Shown here in pieces: positions 32,689 through 41,947 of a stretch of 64,000 nucleotides of DNA. Position 1 is the first letter of the stretch. Every line of letters starts with the position of its first letter. This DNA comes from CAZHHM01 sp964532225 (GTDB lineage Bacteria > Margulisbacteria > WOR-1 > JAKLHX01). The notes under the pieces are model-generated. The model ran no database searches and was not told the origin of the DNA. It saw nothing but the letters and a program-made list of their open reading frames with translations. Where the stretch lies: NCBI GenBank assembly GCA_964532225.1, contig CAZHHM010000004.1, positions 1 through 64,000 on the forward strand. The letters are read 5' to 3'. Made by a program: the position numbers and the translations under genes.

Positions 32689-33939
32689 TTACCCTATGAA
32701 GGCCGAGAAGAACAGAAGGAGCGTAAGCAGTATCAGAACGGCGACCGTTGACCACGCGGCAATGTTGAACATTCTTGAATTCACGTACTTCCCCATAATG
32801 CGTTTGTTATTTATTATCAGCATCATGAACACCAGTATTACCGGCAAGAGAATGCCGTTGATCTGCTGTGAGAGAAGCATGATACCGAGAAGCGATATTT
32901 TCGGGACAAGGACCACCACCGATGCGACAACGATAAAGAACGTGAACAGGCCGTAGAAAACCGGAGCTTCTTTCCATTTCTTGTCCAGGCCGTTCTCAAA
33001 ACCGAAAGCTTCGCTCAACGCATATGCCGATGAGAGCGGAAGTATCGAGGCCGCCAGGGTCGATGCCCCGAAAAGACCGAGAGCGAACAGCAGCTCGGCA
33101 TGCTTGCCTGCGATAGGCTCTAGAGCCATCGCTGCGTCCTTTGCCGTCTCTATGGATATACCGTATTTGAAGAGAGTTGAGGCGCAGGCGACTATAATGA
33201 AAAAAGCCACAATATCGGTCACCAAAGCGCCGAAGAACACCTCAAGCCTTTCATATTTAAAGTGTTTAATGGTTATGCCCTTGTCCACCACGGAGGACTG
33301 TATGAAGAACTGCATCCAGGGCGTTATGGTCGTCCCTATGGTACCGATCACGATAAGGATGTAGCTGGAGTCCATTTTAAAACTCGGGACCAGAGCTCCC
33401 TGAAGAGCTCCTCCCCAGTCCGGTCTCGCAAGAAAGCCCGAAAGTATGTACGAGAACTGGACCAGACAGAATACAAGGAAGACCCTTTCGATTATCTTAA
33501 AAGACCCCTTGACCACGACGAACCATATCGTGAACGCTATGACAGGAACGGAGATATACTTGACTATCCCGAAGATCTCCATACTGGCAGCGACCCCTGC
33601 AAGGTTCGATATCGATGTGGCGATATTTGCAAAGAACAGGGCTCCCATGGCGAACATCGTCCACTTAAGACCGAACTCTTCTCTTATCAGGTCCGACAGT
33701 CCTTTTCCGGTCACAGCCCCCATCCTGGCGCACATCTCCTGTATTATCGCAAGACAGAAAGTGATCAGGAGCAGCATCCATAACAGGCTGTACCCGTAAT
33801 GAGAACCGGCCATCGAGTAAGTGGCGATACCACCGGCATCGTTGTCAGCGCAGGCTGTTATAAGACCGGGACCCATTATAGAAAGGAATAACAGGAGCTT
33901 TTTATTCAGCTTTAACTTGGGAAGACTTATGGAGCGCAT
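32689..33939 (-). CDS. NRAMP-superfamily divalent metal transporter, probably Mg-type
   Basis: 416 aa, about eleven membrane helices. The TM1 motif is ADNDAGGIAT where Mn/Fe NRAMPs have DPGN, and the TM6 motif is TTITPWMQFFIQS where they have xxMPHNxxLHS, so the selectivity methionine is lost. These changes match the NRAMP-related Mg transporter (NRMT) group rather than MntH. It overlaps by one base the gene for a cytosolic MgtE_N/CBS protein, which supports Mg as substrate and gated regulation. Last gene of the minus-strand run. Confidence 0.82.
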   Translation of the reverse strand: MRSISLPKLKLNKKLLLFLSIMGPGLITACADNDAGGIATYSMAGSHYGYSLLWMLLLITFCLAIIQEMCARMGAVTGKGLSDLIREEFGLKWTMFAMGALFFANIATSISNLAGVAASMEIFGIVKYISVPVIAFTIWFVVVKGSFKIIERVFLVFCLVQFSYILSGFLARPDWGGALQGALVPSFKMDSSYILIVIGTIGTTITPWMQFFIQSSVVDKGITIKHFKYERLEVFFGALVTDIVAFFIIVACASTLFKYGISIETAKDAAMALEPIAGKHAELLFALGLFGASTLAASILPLSSAYALSEAFGFENGLDKKWKEAPVFYGLFTFFIVVASVVVLVPKISLLGIMLLSQQINGILLPVILVFMMLIINNKRIMGKYVNSRMFNIAAWSTVAVLILLTLLLFFSAFIG

Positions 33940-35210
33940 CAGCCAACCGACATCCTTTTCCTTCTGGCCAGAGGAGGAAGGACATAATCCATGACGTCAT
34001 CAACCGTGATGATGCCAAGGACCTTTCCGAGCTTGTCCACCACCGGGACCGCCAGAAGATTGTATTTTGATATGACCTCAGCCACCTGACGGTGGTTCAT
34101 TTCAGGTGTCACCGTGATTATCTTTGTCTGCATGACGTCGGCTATCTTCGTGTCAAGCGCGGAAACTATCAGTCTTCTGAGTGAGAGCACGCCGACAAGA
34201 CGTTCGTTCTCGTCCACGACATATATGTAGTATACGGTCTCGGCCGACGGGGCCAGCTCCCTGATCTTCTCTATGGTCTGTCCTGCTGTCAGGTCCTGCC
34301 TCATTGTCAGGAATTCCGTGGCCATCAGGCCTCCTGCCGTTTCCTCTCCATGCTTAAGCAGTTCCTGTATCTCTTCAGCTTTCTTCTGCTTCATGAGCCT
34401 GAGAAGCTCTGATGTCTTTTCTTCTGACAGGTCGCCGAGAACGTCAGCCACCTCGTCGCTGGGCATCTTTTCCAGGATAGAAAGAGCTTTTTTCGAATCC
34501 AGGGCGCCTATAAGGAAAGCCTGTATCCGGGGCTCAAGCTCATGCAGGGCCTCAGCAGCTGTATCTGTAGACAGCATGCCGAAGATAGCGGTCTTTTCTT
34601 CAGAATGGACCTGGCTTATTATGCTGGCGATATCGGCGGGATGCAGATGAGAAATGCCTTTATACGGCACGACAAGCTTAAGTTTGGCTATATCGGTCTG
34701 GAGTGGTTCAACATAGTTCCAGCCGATAAGTTCATCCTTCATGACCTTTCCGAAGATGCCGTATGCCCATTCAGCGGCTTTCTCAAGATGAAGCCTTCTG
34801 AAAATACCTTTTATACCGACATCCGCGGCGATGATCCTGATCTCCTCGCCAATTTTAGCAAGCTTAACGTCGTTGACCCTGACTACCTTTGAGCCGTGGA
34901 TATCCACAATCTGCTTGTCCATTATGTCGCGGTGGAGGAGAAGCTCACCTTCGCGGACAGAGGCAAATGCGGTGTCGAACTTCGGGTTCTTCGCGCTTAT
35001 GAACCTGCGGCCTACGATGTTCAGCTCTGAAACAAGTATGATCTTTTTCCGTTTCTCTTTATCGAACTTTATCAGGAGCCCTACGACCCTGGGGAACTGC
35101 TCTCCGGGCTCCACAACGATATCTTCCACATGTCCGATCTTCTCTTCCATACGGTCGATAACAATCTGCCCCTTTAGCTCCGAGGCGTACATGTCGTTAA
35201 AATATATCAT
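33939..35210 (-). CDS. PRC-barrel/MgtE_N/CBS regulatory protein without membrane domain
   Basis: 423 aa soluble protein. Residues about 8-160 contain two PRC-barrel-like units (GQIVIDRMEEKIGHVEDIVV, KQIVDIHGSKVVRVNDV). Residues about 185-290 are the MgtE intracellular N domain (HPADIASIISQV, MPSDEVADVLGDL, ETAGGLMATEF). Residues about 295-415 are a CBS pair (VLSLRRLIVS, LAVPVVDKLGKVLGIITVDDVMDYV). In MgtE these modules sense cytosolic Mg and close the channel; here the channel is absent and the next gene is an NRAMP-type transporter. Its -10 overlaps the end of dprA. Confidence 0.87.
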   Translation of the reverse strand: MIYFNDMYASELKGQIVIDRMEEKIGHVEDIVVEPGEQFPRVVGLLIKFDKEKRKKIILVSELNIVGRRFISAKNPKFDTAFASVREGELLLHRDIMDKQIVDIHGSKVVRVNDVKLAKIGEEIRIIAADVGIKGIFRRLHLEKAAEWAYGIFGKVMKDELIGWNYVEPLQTDIAKLKLVVPYKGISHLHPADIASIISQVHSEEKTAIFGMLSTDTAAEALHELEPRIQAFLIGALDSKKALSILEKMPSDEVADVLGDLSEEKTSELLRLMKQKKAEEIQELLKHGEETAGGLMATEFLTMRQDLTAGQTIEKIRELAPSAETVYYIYVVDENERLVGVLSLRRLIVSALDTKIADVMQTKIITVTPEMNHRQVAEVISKYNLLAVPVVDKLGKVLGIITVDDVMDYVLPPLARRKRMSVG

Positions 35211-35219
35211 GACAATGGA

Positions 35220-35228
35220 ATTATATCA
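35220..35228 (-). promoter_or_regulatory. Extended -10 promoter for the Mg-regulator/transporter pair
   Basis: Minus-strand TGATATAAT, 9 bases before the ATG at 35210. It includes the dprA stop codon. No SD; leaderless transcript expected. Confidence 0.65.
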
Positions 35229-36312
35229 CGGTAGGCCCGAAAAACCCTCCCGGCAGCTCCCTAACATTGCCAGAAAGGCACATGCCCGTAAGCAGCTCCG
35301 ATACTCTGCTGACAGGCAAAGCGCACGCATGGGCGATCATGTCGATGTTCGCTCTATTTTGGGAAAGTATTGAAAGAACGCGGTTCTCTTCATCGCTAAG
35401 CTCTGATGCATGTATCAGAGGGGCATTCTCCTCCCGGCCTTTTTCGAACACCATATTGAGCTCGGAAAGGACGTCATCGACCGTTTCAACGAGCTTTGCG
35501 CCCTGCTTTATCAGAGAATTCGGCGCTTTGCTCATCTTTTCCGAGACTTGTCCGGGGACGGCAAAGACCTGCCTGTCCTGATCAAGAGCCGAGTATGCCG
35601 TTATCAAAGACCCGCTGTCTTCCGAGCCTTCGACTACGATCGTACCCAGGCTCCATCCTGAGATCAGCCTGTTCCTCCTTGGGAAACTGTACTTTTCGGT
35701 CCTGTATCCTGGAGGATACTCTGATACGACAGCTCCTTGTTTTGAGATCCCCACTGCAAGCTCACGGTTCTGTCCGGGATAAATATTGCCTATCCCCGTG
35801 CCCAGTACAGCTATCGTCCTGCCGCCGCCGGACAGCGCTCCCCTGTGTGCAGCAGCATCTATGCCGACAGCCAGTCCGGAGACCACAGTGATCCCGTTCT
35901 GTACCAGCCCCTTTGCCAGTCTGAAGGCCATTTCCTCACCGTATCTTGACGGGTATCTTGTGCCAACGACTGAGACGGCCCTGTCATCGGCTATTGTTGT
36001 GTCGCCGATACAATAGATCACCGGCGGAGGGTCGTAGATATTTGAAAGGTTTACGGGATAGTTCGCTTCACCGAGGCAAATCACATTGTACCCATGGATG
36101 TCGAATGGTTCAACACCGGACAGCCCTGCCCTCCATTTAAGTACTGCTTGTACCGCGGGCCTGCTTAAGCCTTCGATGCTCTCAAGTCTTAAAGCCGGGC
36201 CGAAAGCGATCTCACGGACAGAGCCGAACGCCTGATAGAGCTTTTTTACCGTGGACGGTCCTATGCCTTTGGCCGAAGTGAGAGAGAGCCAGAGGTCCCT
36301 GTCAGAAAGCAT
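35221..36312 (-). CDS. dprA: DNA-processing protein DprA
   Basis: 363 aa. SAM/HhH-like N-terminus (residues 1-65), then the Rossmann core that loads RecA on incoming single-stranded DNA during transformation: VSVVGTRYPSRYG, VSGLAVGIDAAAHRGAL, FPRRNRLISG and VVEGSEDSGSLITA. The C-terminal winged-helix (about 295-355) is present. It overlaps the GHL10 gene end by 11 bases. Confidence 0.95.
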   Translation of the reverse strand: MLSDRDLWLSLTSAKGIGPSTVKKLYQAFGSVREIAFGPALRLESIEGLSRPAVQAVLKWRAGLSGVEPFDIHGYNVICLGEANYPVNLSNIYDPPPVIYCIGDTTIADDRAVSVVGTRYPSRYGEEMAFRLAKGLVQNGITVVSGLAVGIDAAAHRGALSGGGRTIAVLGTGIGNIYPGQNRELAVGISKQGAVVSEYPPGYRTEKYSFPRRNRLISGWSLGTIVVEGSEDSGSLITAYSALDQDRQVFAVPGQVSEKMSKAPNSLIKQGAKLVETVDDVLSELNMVFEKGREENAPLIHASELSDEENRVLSILSQNRANIDMIAHACALPVSRVSELLTGMCLSGNVRELPGGFFGPTVI

Positions 36313-37396
36313 TTTTCCTTACTTTTTCAAGATAGAGAGGCTCTTTGGCGATAGAGTCGTACGAAAAAAGGCAGAAACCGCCCAGAGAGTTGTTGTCCTT
36401 TGCGATCCTGCGGTACATCTGGATCTGGTCAACAAGCTGGTTGGAGGACACTTTGTAGGCGCCGAGCCCGACGATGACCTTTTTCTTTTTAAAGACCTTT
36501 GCCGACTTCAGCATCAGCGTCTTCACGCTCTGCATTTTTTCGGAGTATATCATAGGCGCGGCAAAATCTATGGAACCCTCCCTGAGCCATGTGAACCAGT
36601 CCTGACCTTTCTCTCTTTTCGCTACGCTGATATCTGCAAATACCGCCGCAGATATCTCAATGTCCTTATCGAGCGACCTCACGCCATCAGCGATCCTTCT
36701 TACCAGCTCAGTGACCTGCCGGCTTTTATAAGCTGCCAGCTTTTCCCTGAACTTCATATAGCCTTTCCATCCGTATTTTTTTACGATCCCTTTTTTATCG
36801 GTAACGAGCAAAACAGGGTCTATGCCGTAAGACGTCCTGTATAGCTCCCTGGTCCTCCTGTCCAGCCCCGAGAACTCGTCGGGATATCTTACATAGTCAT
36901 AATGGATCCCGTCGACGTCATATTTCCTTGCGACCTCCATATAGATATCGTACAGATAGTCCTTCACCTCCGGTATCGATGGGTTCAGATAATGGATATT
37001 CCCTTTGGACATCAGCCATTCCGGTTTCGAATTGACCACATGCGACCTGGGCTCCGGGAGCTCAGGGTTCGTCCACACATAATAGGTATTGAGCCAGGCA
37101 TGCAGTTTTATGCCGGACCTGTGAGCCCTGTCGATAGCGTAGGCAAGCGGATCGAACCCCAGGTCATAATACGGTATCAGGTCGGACCTGTAATAAGCTA
37201 TCCCCCTGCCTAGGACCTGAACGAAAAGCATGTTCACTCCGTTCTTTCTTGCTTCTCCTATGAAACGGTCGATCTTTTCGGGAGAATCCATCTGGAAACG
37301 CGTTATCCACATGGCCCTTGTTTCTGCTATGGAGCAATCTTGCCGCCACAGAACGATCGAAAGGAGCAGGAGGACGATATAGAGGTTCTTTTTCAT
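36302..37396 (-). CDS. Secreted GHL10-type glycosyl hydrolase-like protein
   Basis: 364 aa with N-terminal signal peptide (about 1-23). TIM-barrel of the GHL10/DUF187 family: ETRAMWITRF, NGVNMLFVQV, GIKLHAWLNTYYVW, the catalytic-region strand DGIHYDYVRYP, and IDFAAPMIYSEKM. Members act on cell wall or exopolysaccharide in the periplasm or outside; substrate not known. I chose the ATG at 37396, which overlaps the folE stop by 4 bases; a longer frame upstream would run inside folE and bury the signal peptide. Confidence 0.85.
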   Translation of the reverse strand: MKKNLYIVLLLLSIVLWRQDCSIAETRAMWITRFQMDSPEKIDRFIGEARKNGVNMLFVQVLGRGIAYYRSDLIPYYDLGFDPLAYAIDRAHRSGIKLHAWLNTYYVWTNPELPEPRSHVVNSKPEWLMSKGNIHYLNPSIPEVKDYLYDIYMEVARKYDVDGIHYDYVRYPDEFSGLDRRTRELYRTSYGIDPVLLVTDKKGIVKKYGWKGYMKFREKLAAYKSRQVTELVRRIADGVRSLDKDIEISAAVFADISVAKREKGQDWFTWLREGSIDFAAPMIYSEKMQSVKTLMLKSAKVFKKKKVIVGLGAYKVSSNQLVDQIQMYRRIAKDNNSLGGFCLFSYDSIAKEPLYLEKVRKNAF

Positions 37397-37953
37397 CTGG
37401 TCCTTAAGAGCGAAAGAGCTTCCGCCCTGGTTGTCGGGTTCTTTCTCAGGACGCCCCGTACGGCCGATGTTGTCGTTATCGTACCGGGCTTTTTCACGCC
37501 TCTCATCGACATGCACAGATGTTCCGCCTCGATTATGACCAGAACGCCCTGAGGTTCCAGTCTTTTCATTAGCATATCGGCAATCTGAGAGGTCAGCCTT
37601 TCCTGTACCTGAGGCCTTTTGGCAAAAGACTCAAGCACTCTGACGAGTTTGGACAGTCCGGTTATCCTGCCCTTGTTAGGTATGTAAACTATATGCGCTT
37701 TGCCGATGAAGGGGATCAAATGATGCTCGCACATGGAATAGAAAGGGATATCCCTTATCATGACCATTTCTTCGTGTTCTTCGGCATGGAAAACATTGAC
37801 CTCTTTGGAAGCGTCCCTGCCGACGCCCGAGAACAGCTCTGAATACATCTTTGCGACCCTTTCGGGTGTCCTTCGGAGACCCTCTCTTTCGGGGTCGTCC
37901 CCTATCGCCTCGATTATCGATCTTACTGCTTTTTCTATCTTTTTAAGGTCCAT
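37393..37953 (-). CDS. folE: GTP cyclohydrolase I
   Basis: 186 aa. Converts GTP to dihydroneopterin triphosphate, the first step to folate. Zinc-binding Cys/His in FYSMCEHHLIPFIGKAHIVYIP, KLVRVLESFAKRPQVQERLT and EAEHLCMSMRGVKKPG (second zinc Cys) are intact. One-base overlap with fhs upstream and ATGA overlap with the GHL10 gene downstream. It groups with fhs as a one-carbon/folate pair. Confidence 0.97.
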   Translation of the reverse strand: MDLKKIEKAVRSIIEAIGDDPEREGLRRTPERVAKMYSELFSGVGRDASKEVNVFHAEEHEEMVMIRDIPFYSMCEHHLIPFIGKAHIVYIPNKGRITGLSKLVRVLESFAKRPQVQERLTSQIADMLMKRLEPQGVLVIIEAEHLCMSMRGVKKPGTITTTSAVRGVLRKNPTTRAEALSLLRTR

Positions 37954-39611
37954 CAGAAAATTCCCTTAATGTTCCCGGAAGTATCGATATCCATGTTCTC
38001 CGCGGCCGGATGTTTCGGCAGTCCGGGCATGGTCATTATATCACCGGCATAAGCCACGATATAACCGGCACCCGAAGCTATCTTTAATTTTTTGATATTC
38101 AGGTCAAATCCGGTCGCTGCCCCTATCTTGGTGTGATCGTCGGAAAACGAGAACTGGGTCTTTGCAACGCATACAGGCAGTCCTCCGAAACCAGAACGGA
38201 CGACATCCTCAAGGTCTGATTTGGCCTTTTCGGAGAATACCACACCATCAGCTCCATACACCTTGACCGCTACCTTCTTGAGTTTTTCAGGGATACTTTC
38301 CTCAAGACCGTAGATCGGCGCGTAACTTTGTTTTTTTCCGTCGGCAGCATCTGTCACCGACCGAGCAAAAGCGATATCCCCGGAACTTCCCTCGTCCCTT
38401 GCCGAAGATATATGGCAAACTATCCCCTGAGCATTGCATTCCTCTATTACGGCGGAAAGCTCCTCTTTATCGTCAAAGTGGAACTTGTTTATCACTGCGA
38501 CAATAGGCAGCCCGTAATTCTTCAGCCCGTTGATGTGCCTGCGCAGATTTGCAAACCCGTTCTTCAGTGACGCCATATCCTTTTTCATCCAGTCCTCTTT
38601 TTTGCAGCCGCCCTGCCATTTCAGCGCCTTTGTGGTTATAACGAGCACGACAGCATCCGGATCTATCCCTGCTGCCCTGCATTTGATATCGAAGAACTTT
38701 TCAGCTCCCAGATCGCTCCCGAAACCGGCCTCTGTCACCGTATAATCGCACAGCGACATCGACAGCTTGGTCGCCATGACGGAATTACATCCGTGAGCGA
38801 TATTGGCAAAAGGCCCCCCATGGATCATTGCGGGAGTTCCTTCAGTGGTCTGCACAAGGTTGGGCTTGATCGCCTCCTTTAATAGCAGTGCCATGGCGCC
38901 GTGCGCGTTAAGGTCGCCGGCAGTTACAGGAATACCCTTTACGTCAAAACCGATCACTATCCGCTTAAGCCGGTCCTTCAGGTCCTCAATGCCTTCCGAC
39001 AGGCACAGAACGGCCATTACCTCGGAAGCCGCAGTTATGTCAAAGCTCGACCGTCTCTCAACACCCTTATATCTCACCGTGATATCTCTCAAGGCCCTGT
39101 CGTTCATATCCACGACCCTGGGCCAAGTTATCCGTTCGGTATCGATGCTCTTCTCATTGCCGAAATAAATGTGATTATCGATCATAGACGAGAGCAGATT
39201 GTGCGTTGCTCCTATCATGTACATGTCTCCCGTGAAATGGAGGTTGATATCCTCCATAGGAAGGACCTGCGCGTAACCGCCGCCCGCTGCCCCGCCTTTG
39301 ATCCCCATCGTGGGACCGAGAGACGGCTCCCTTATGCAAACGACCGAGCTGCGTCCTGCGCGGTTTATTGCCTGTGAAAGGCCTATGGTCATCGTAGTTT
39401 TACCTTCACCAAAAGGTGTCGGAGATGTTGTCGTCACGAGTATGAGCTTACCTTTTGGGCGATCTGCCGCCTTTACGACAGATGAAAGATCGATCTTTGC
39501 TTTGTAAGTCCCGTAAAGATCAAGGTCCTTGCCGCTAAGCCCCACGGCAGAGGCGATCTCAGAGATCTCTTTCATCTTTATTCTGGAAGCTATCTCAAGA
39601 TCTGAAAGCAT
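37953..39611 (-). CDS. fhs: Formate-tetrahydrofolate ligase
   Basis: 552 aa, normal length. ATP-dependent formation of 10-formyl-THF from formate. P-loop TPFGEGKTTMTIGL, IREPSLGPTMGIKGGAAGGG, and NIAHGCNSVMATK are all present, with the C-terminal GDIMTMPGLPKHPAAENMD-type end. The start at 39611 (MLSDLEIASRIKM) matches homologues and overlaps dxs by 17 bases; a longer frame inside dxs is not used. It may serve C1 metabolism or an acetogenic-type branch. Confidence 0.96.
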   Translation of the reverse strand: MLSDLEIASRIKMKEISEIASAVGLSGKDLDLYGTYKAKIDLSSVVKAADRPKGKLILVTTTSPTPFGEGKTTMTIGLSQAINRAGRSSVVCIREPSLGPTMGIKGGAAGGGYAQVLPMEDINLHFTGDMYMIGATHNLLSSMIDNHIYFGNEKSIDTERITWPRVVDMNDRALRDITVRYKGVERRSSFDITAASEVMAVLCLSEGIEDLKDRLKRIVIGFDVKGIPVTAGDLNAHGAMALLLKEAIKPNLVQTTEGTPAMIHGGPFANIAHGCNSVMATKLSMSLCDYTVTEAGFGSDLGAEKFFDIKCRAAGIDPDAVVLVITTKALKWQGGCKKEDWMKKDMASLKNGFANLRRHINGLKNYGLPIVAVINKFHFDDKEELSAVIEECNAQGIVCHISSARDEGSSGDIAFARSVTDAADGKKQSYAPIYGLEESIPEKLKKVAVKVYGADGVVFSEKAKSDLEDVVRSGFGGLPVCVAKTQFSFSDDHTKIGAATGFDLNIKKLKIASGAGYIVAYAGDIMTMPGLPKHPAAENMDIDTSGNIKGIF

Positions 39612-41493
39612 TTTCAACGGCCCTTTCGATGCCGTCAGCGTCAAGGCCGTACTTGGAAAGGATGAAGTCCCTGTTGCCTGCTTCTGTGAACCTGTCATGG
39701 ATCCCTATCCTCATGACCTTTTTAGAGATGCCTTTTTCCTCAAGAAGCTCAAGGACCGCGCTGCCGAACCCTCCGGGCAGGCTGCCTTCTTCTACTGTGA
39801 CTATCATATCCGCCACGGACGCTTTCTCGGGTATCAGGCCCCCGTCAAGCGGCTTAATGAACCTTGAGTTTATCACAGAGACGGACAGGCCCTTTTTGCC
39901 CAGCCGGTTTGCTGCCTCAACGGACGGAAGCACCATGGAGCCGATCGCGATGATCAGCACGTTCTTTCCTTTCACGGGCTTTTGCGTCAGGAGCAGTTCC
40001 GCCTTTCCGATCTCAATGGTAGCAGGGTTAGTTCCAGATGAATGTATCCCCGGAATGACGGTCTTTGGATATCTTATGGAAACAGGCCCGTTATGCTGAC
40101 GTGCAGTATGCATCATGTCGATCAGCTCAATATCATCTTTAGGCGCCATGACCACTATACCCGGGAAGGCCCGCATGTATGCCATGTCAAAAACACCGTT
40201 ATGGGTCGGCCCGTCATCGCCCACGATCCCCGCCCTGTCCATGCAGAAGACCACATGTGCGCCCTGAAGGCAGACATCGTGGAATATCTGGTCAAATGAC
40301 CTCTGGAGGAAAGTGGAATATATGGCGCAGAAAGGGACCATGCCGCCTTTTGCTAGACCGGAGGCAAAAATGATAGCGTGTTCCTCGGCGATCCCTACAT
40401 CTATGAACCTTGACGGGAACCTTTTTGAAAAATCGTCCAGCCCGGTACCTTCGGTCATGGCAGCCGTGACGGCAACGACCTTATCGTCGTTCTCGGCCAT
40501 CCTTGCCAGCTCATGCCCGAAAACCTCGGTATAAGTGAGCTTGCCGTTCTTCTTTTTCGGCACCCCGCTTGCAACATCGAAAGGCCCAGTTCCATGGAAC
40601 TTTGTAGGATCTTTCTCTGCTATCCTGTACCCTTTACCTTTTTTCGTCAGAAGGTGAACAAGGATCGGCCTCTTTGCTTCTTTTGCGAACGCAAGGGCGC
40701 TCATTACCAGGGTGATATTATGCCCGTCGACAGGACCAAGGTACTGAAAGCCGAGCTCCTCGACTATCACCTCGGTCTGAAAATCTATTATGAAATGTTT
40801 CATGCGGTTCTTGAGCTTTTCAGCTATATGGAAAAGCGGATGGCCAAGCCGGGGGATGCGCTTGATCATGTTCTCCACTCTGTCCTTGGTCTGAGTATAG
40901 AGCTTGTTCATCCTGACCCTCGAGAAGTAATCGGAAAAAGCCCCTACGTTCTTTGATATCGACATCTCGTTGTCGTTAAGGACAACAATAAGGTTCGAGT
41001 TGAGATGCATTGCATTGTTGATCGCCTCAAGCGAAATGCCTCCTGTAAGCGCACCGTCCCCGACGACAGCAATGACATGATGGTCCTGTTTTCTTAGGTC
41101 CCTTGCTTTCGCCATGCCGATCGCCGCGGACATCGCCGTGCTGGCATGTCCTGTCGTGTAGACGTCATGAACGCTTTCCTCGGTAGACGGATAGCCGCTT
41201 ATCCCCTGATACTGCCTGAGAGTATCGAACCTGGAGGCGCGACCCGTGAGGATCTTGTGAGCATAGGCTTGATGCCCGACATCCCAGATAACCTTATCGC
41301 GAGGAGAATCAAAAACAGTGTGCAATGCGATCGAAAGCTCGACAGCTCCGAGATTTGAGGCTAGATGTCCTCCGGAATTTGAGACCGATTCGATTATCTT
41401 TGACCTTATCTGCCCTGCCAGCTCTTCAAGCTCGGCAGCGGACATCTTTTTTAGAGAGGAAGGAAGGTCCAAAGCTTCAAGAGATAACACCAT
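39595..41493 (-). CDS. dxs: 1-deoxy-D-xylulose-5-phosphate synthase
   Basis: 632 aa thiamine-diphosphate enzyme, first step of the MEP isoprenoid pathway. ThDP motif GDGALTGGISLEAINNA, DVGHQAYAHKILTGR, and the pyrimidine-binding EEHAIIFASGLA are intact. The start is unsettled: GGAGG (complement 41496-41500) is only 2 bases from the ATG at 41493 and 5 from a GTG at 41490, while a TTG at 41502 overlaps the SD. Overlaps the PAP2-like gene by 17 bases. ispA lies two genes upstream, so this is an isoprenoid run. Confidence 0.96.
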   Translation of the reverse strand: MVLSLEALDLPSSLKKMSAAELEELAGQIRSKIIESVSNSGGHLASNLGAVELSIALHTVFDSPRDKVIWDVGHQAYAHKILTGRASRFDTLRQYQGISGYPSTEESVHDVYTTGHASTAMSAAIGMAKARDLRKQDHHVIAVVGDGALTGGISLEAINNAMHLNSNLIVVLNDNEMSISKNVGAFSDYFSRVRMNKLYTQTKDRVENMIKRIPRLGHPLFHIAEKLKNRMKHFIIDFQTEVIVEELGFQYLGPVDGHNITLVMSALAFAKEAKRPILVHLLTKKGKGYRIAEKDPTKFHGTGPFDVASGVPKKKNGKLTYTEVFGHELARMAENDDKVVAVTAAMTEGTGLDDFSKRFPSRFIDVGIAEEHAIIFASGLAKGGMVPFCAIYSTFLQRSFDQIFHDVCLQGAHVVFCMDRAGIVGDDGPTHNGVFDMAYMRAFPGIVVMAPKDDIELIDMMHTARQHNGPVSIRYPKTVIPGIHSSGTNPATIEIGKAELLLTQKPVKGKNVLIIAIGSMVLPSVEAANRLGKKGLSVSVINSRFIKPLDGGLIPEKASVADMIVTVEEGSLPGGFGSAVLELLEEKGISKKVMRIGIHDRFTEAGNRDFILSKYGLDADGIERAVENAFRS

Positions 41494-41947
41494 AACCTCC
41501 AAAGTAAAGTAGAAGGGCTATGGCAAATCCGAGGACAAGCCCGCCAAGGACCTCAGCCGGCGTATGTCCGGTGTACTCGTGGAGCGGTTCACTCGCGATA
41601 CGGCCGGTCTTGTACATATCCTCAAGCAACCTGTTCAGCAGTAAGGACTGCTTGCCTGTCGCCCTGCGCACTCCCATGGCGTCGTACATCACGATGCTCG
41701 CAAAAGCTACGGATATAGCGAACGTGGACGCTGTCCAGCCGTCGGTAAGGCCGACCGAAACAGCAAGTGCCATGGCCATGGCCGAGTGCGACGAAGGCAT
41801 GCCTCCGGACTCGAACATGTGATGCCAGTCTATCTTTCTGTCGATAAAATAGTAATAGGGTATCTTGAGGGCCTGGGCGAGCATCATAGAGAGCAGTGCG
41901 CTCATCAGCGGATAGTTCTTAAGGACCGACATCCAGAACGCGGACAC
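41477..41947 (-). CDS. Divergent PAP2-family membrane protein (YuiD/DUF212 type)
   Basis: 156 aa, four membrane helices. Conserved ESGGMPSSHSAMAMAL, MYDAMGVRRATGKQ and HTPAEVLGGLVLG define the family of acid-phosphatase/vanadium-haloperoxidase-related proteins. Position between ispA and dxs suggests a lipid or prenyl-diphosphate phosphatase role, which is inference. It begins at GTG directly after the ispA stop; ATG at 41932 is an alternative. Confidence 0.88.
   Translation of the reverse strand: MSAFWMSVLKNYPLMSALLSMMLAQALKIPYYYFIDRKIDWHHMFESGGMPSSHSAMAMALAVSVGLTDGWTASTFAISVAFASIVMYDAMGVRRATGKQSLLLNRLLEDMYKTGRIASEPLHEYTGHTPAEVLGGLVLGFAIALLLYFGGYGVIS

Noticed and set aside
37393..37516. Longer N-terminus of the GHL10 protein
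   Set aside because: It would lie entirely within folE and place 40 polar residues before the signal peptide; the ATGA overlap start is far more likely.
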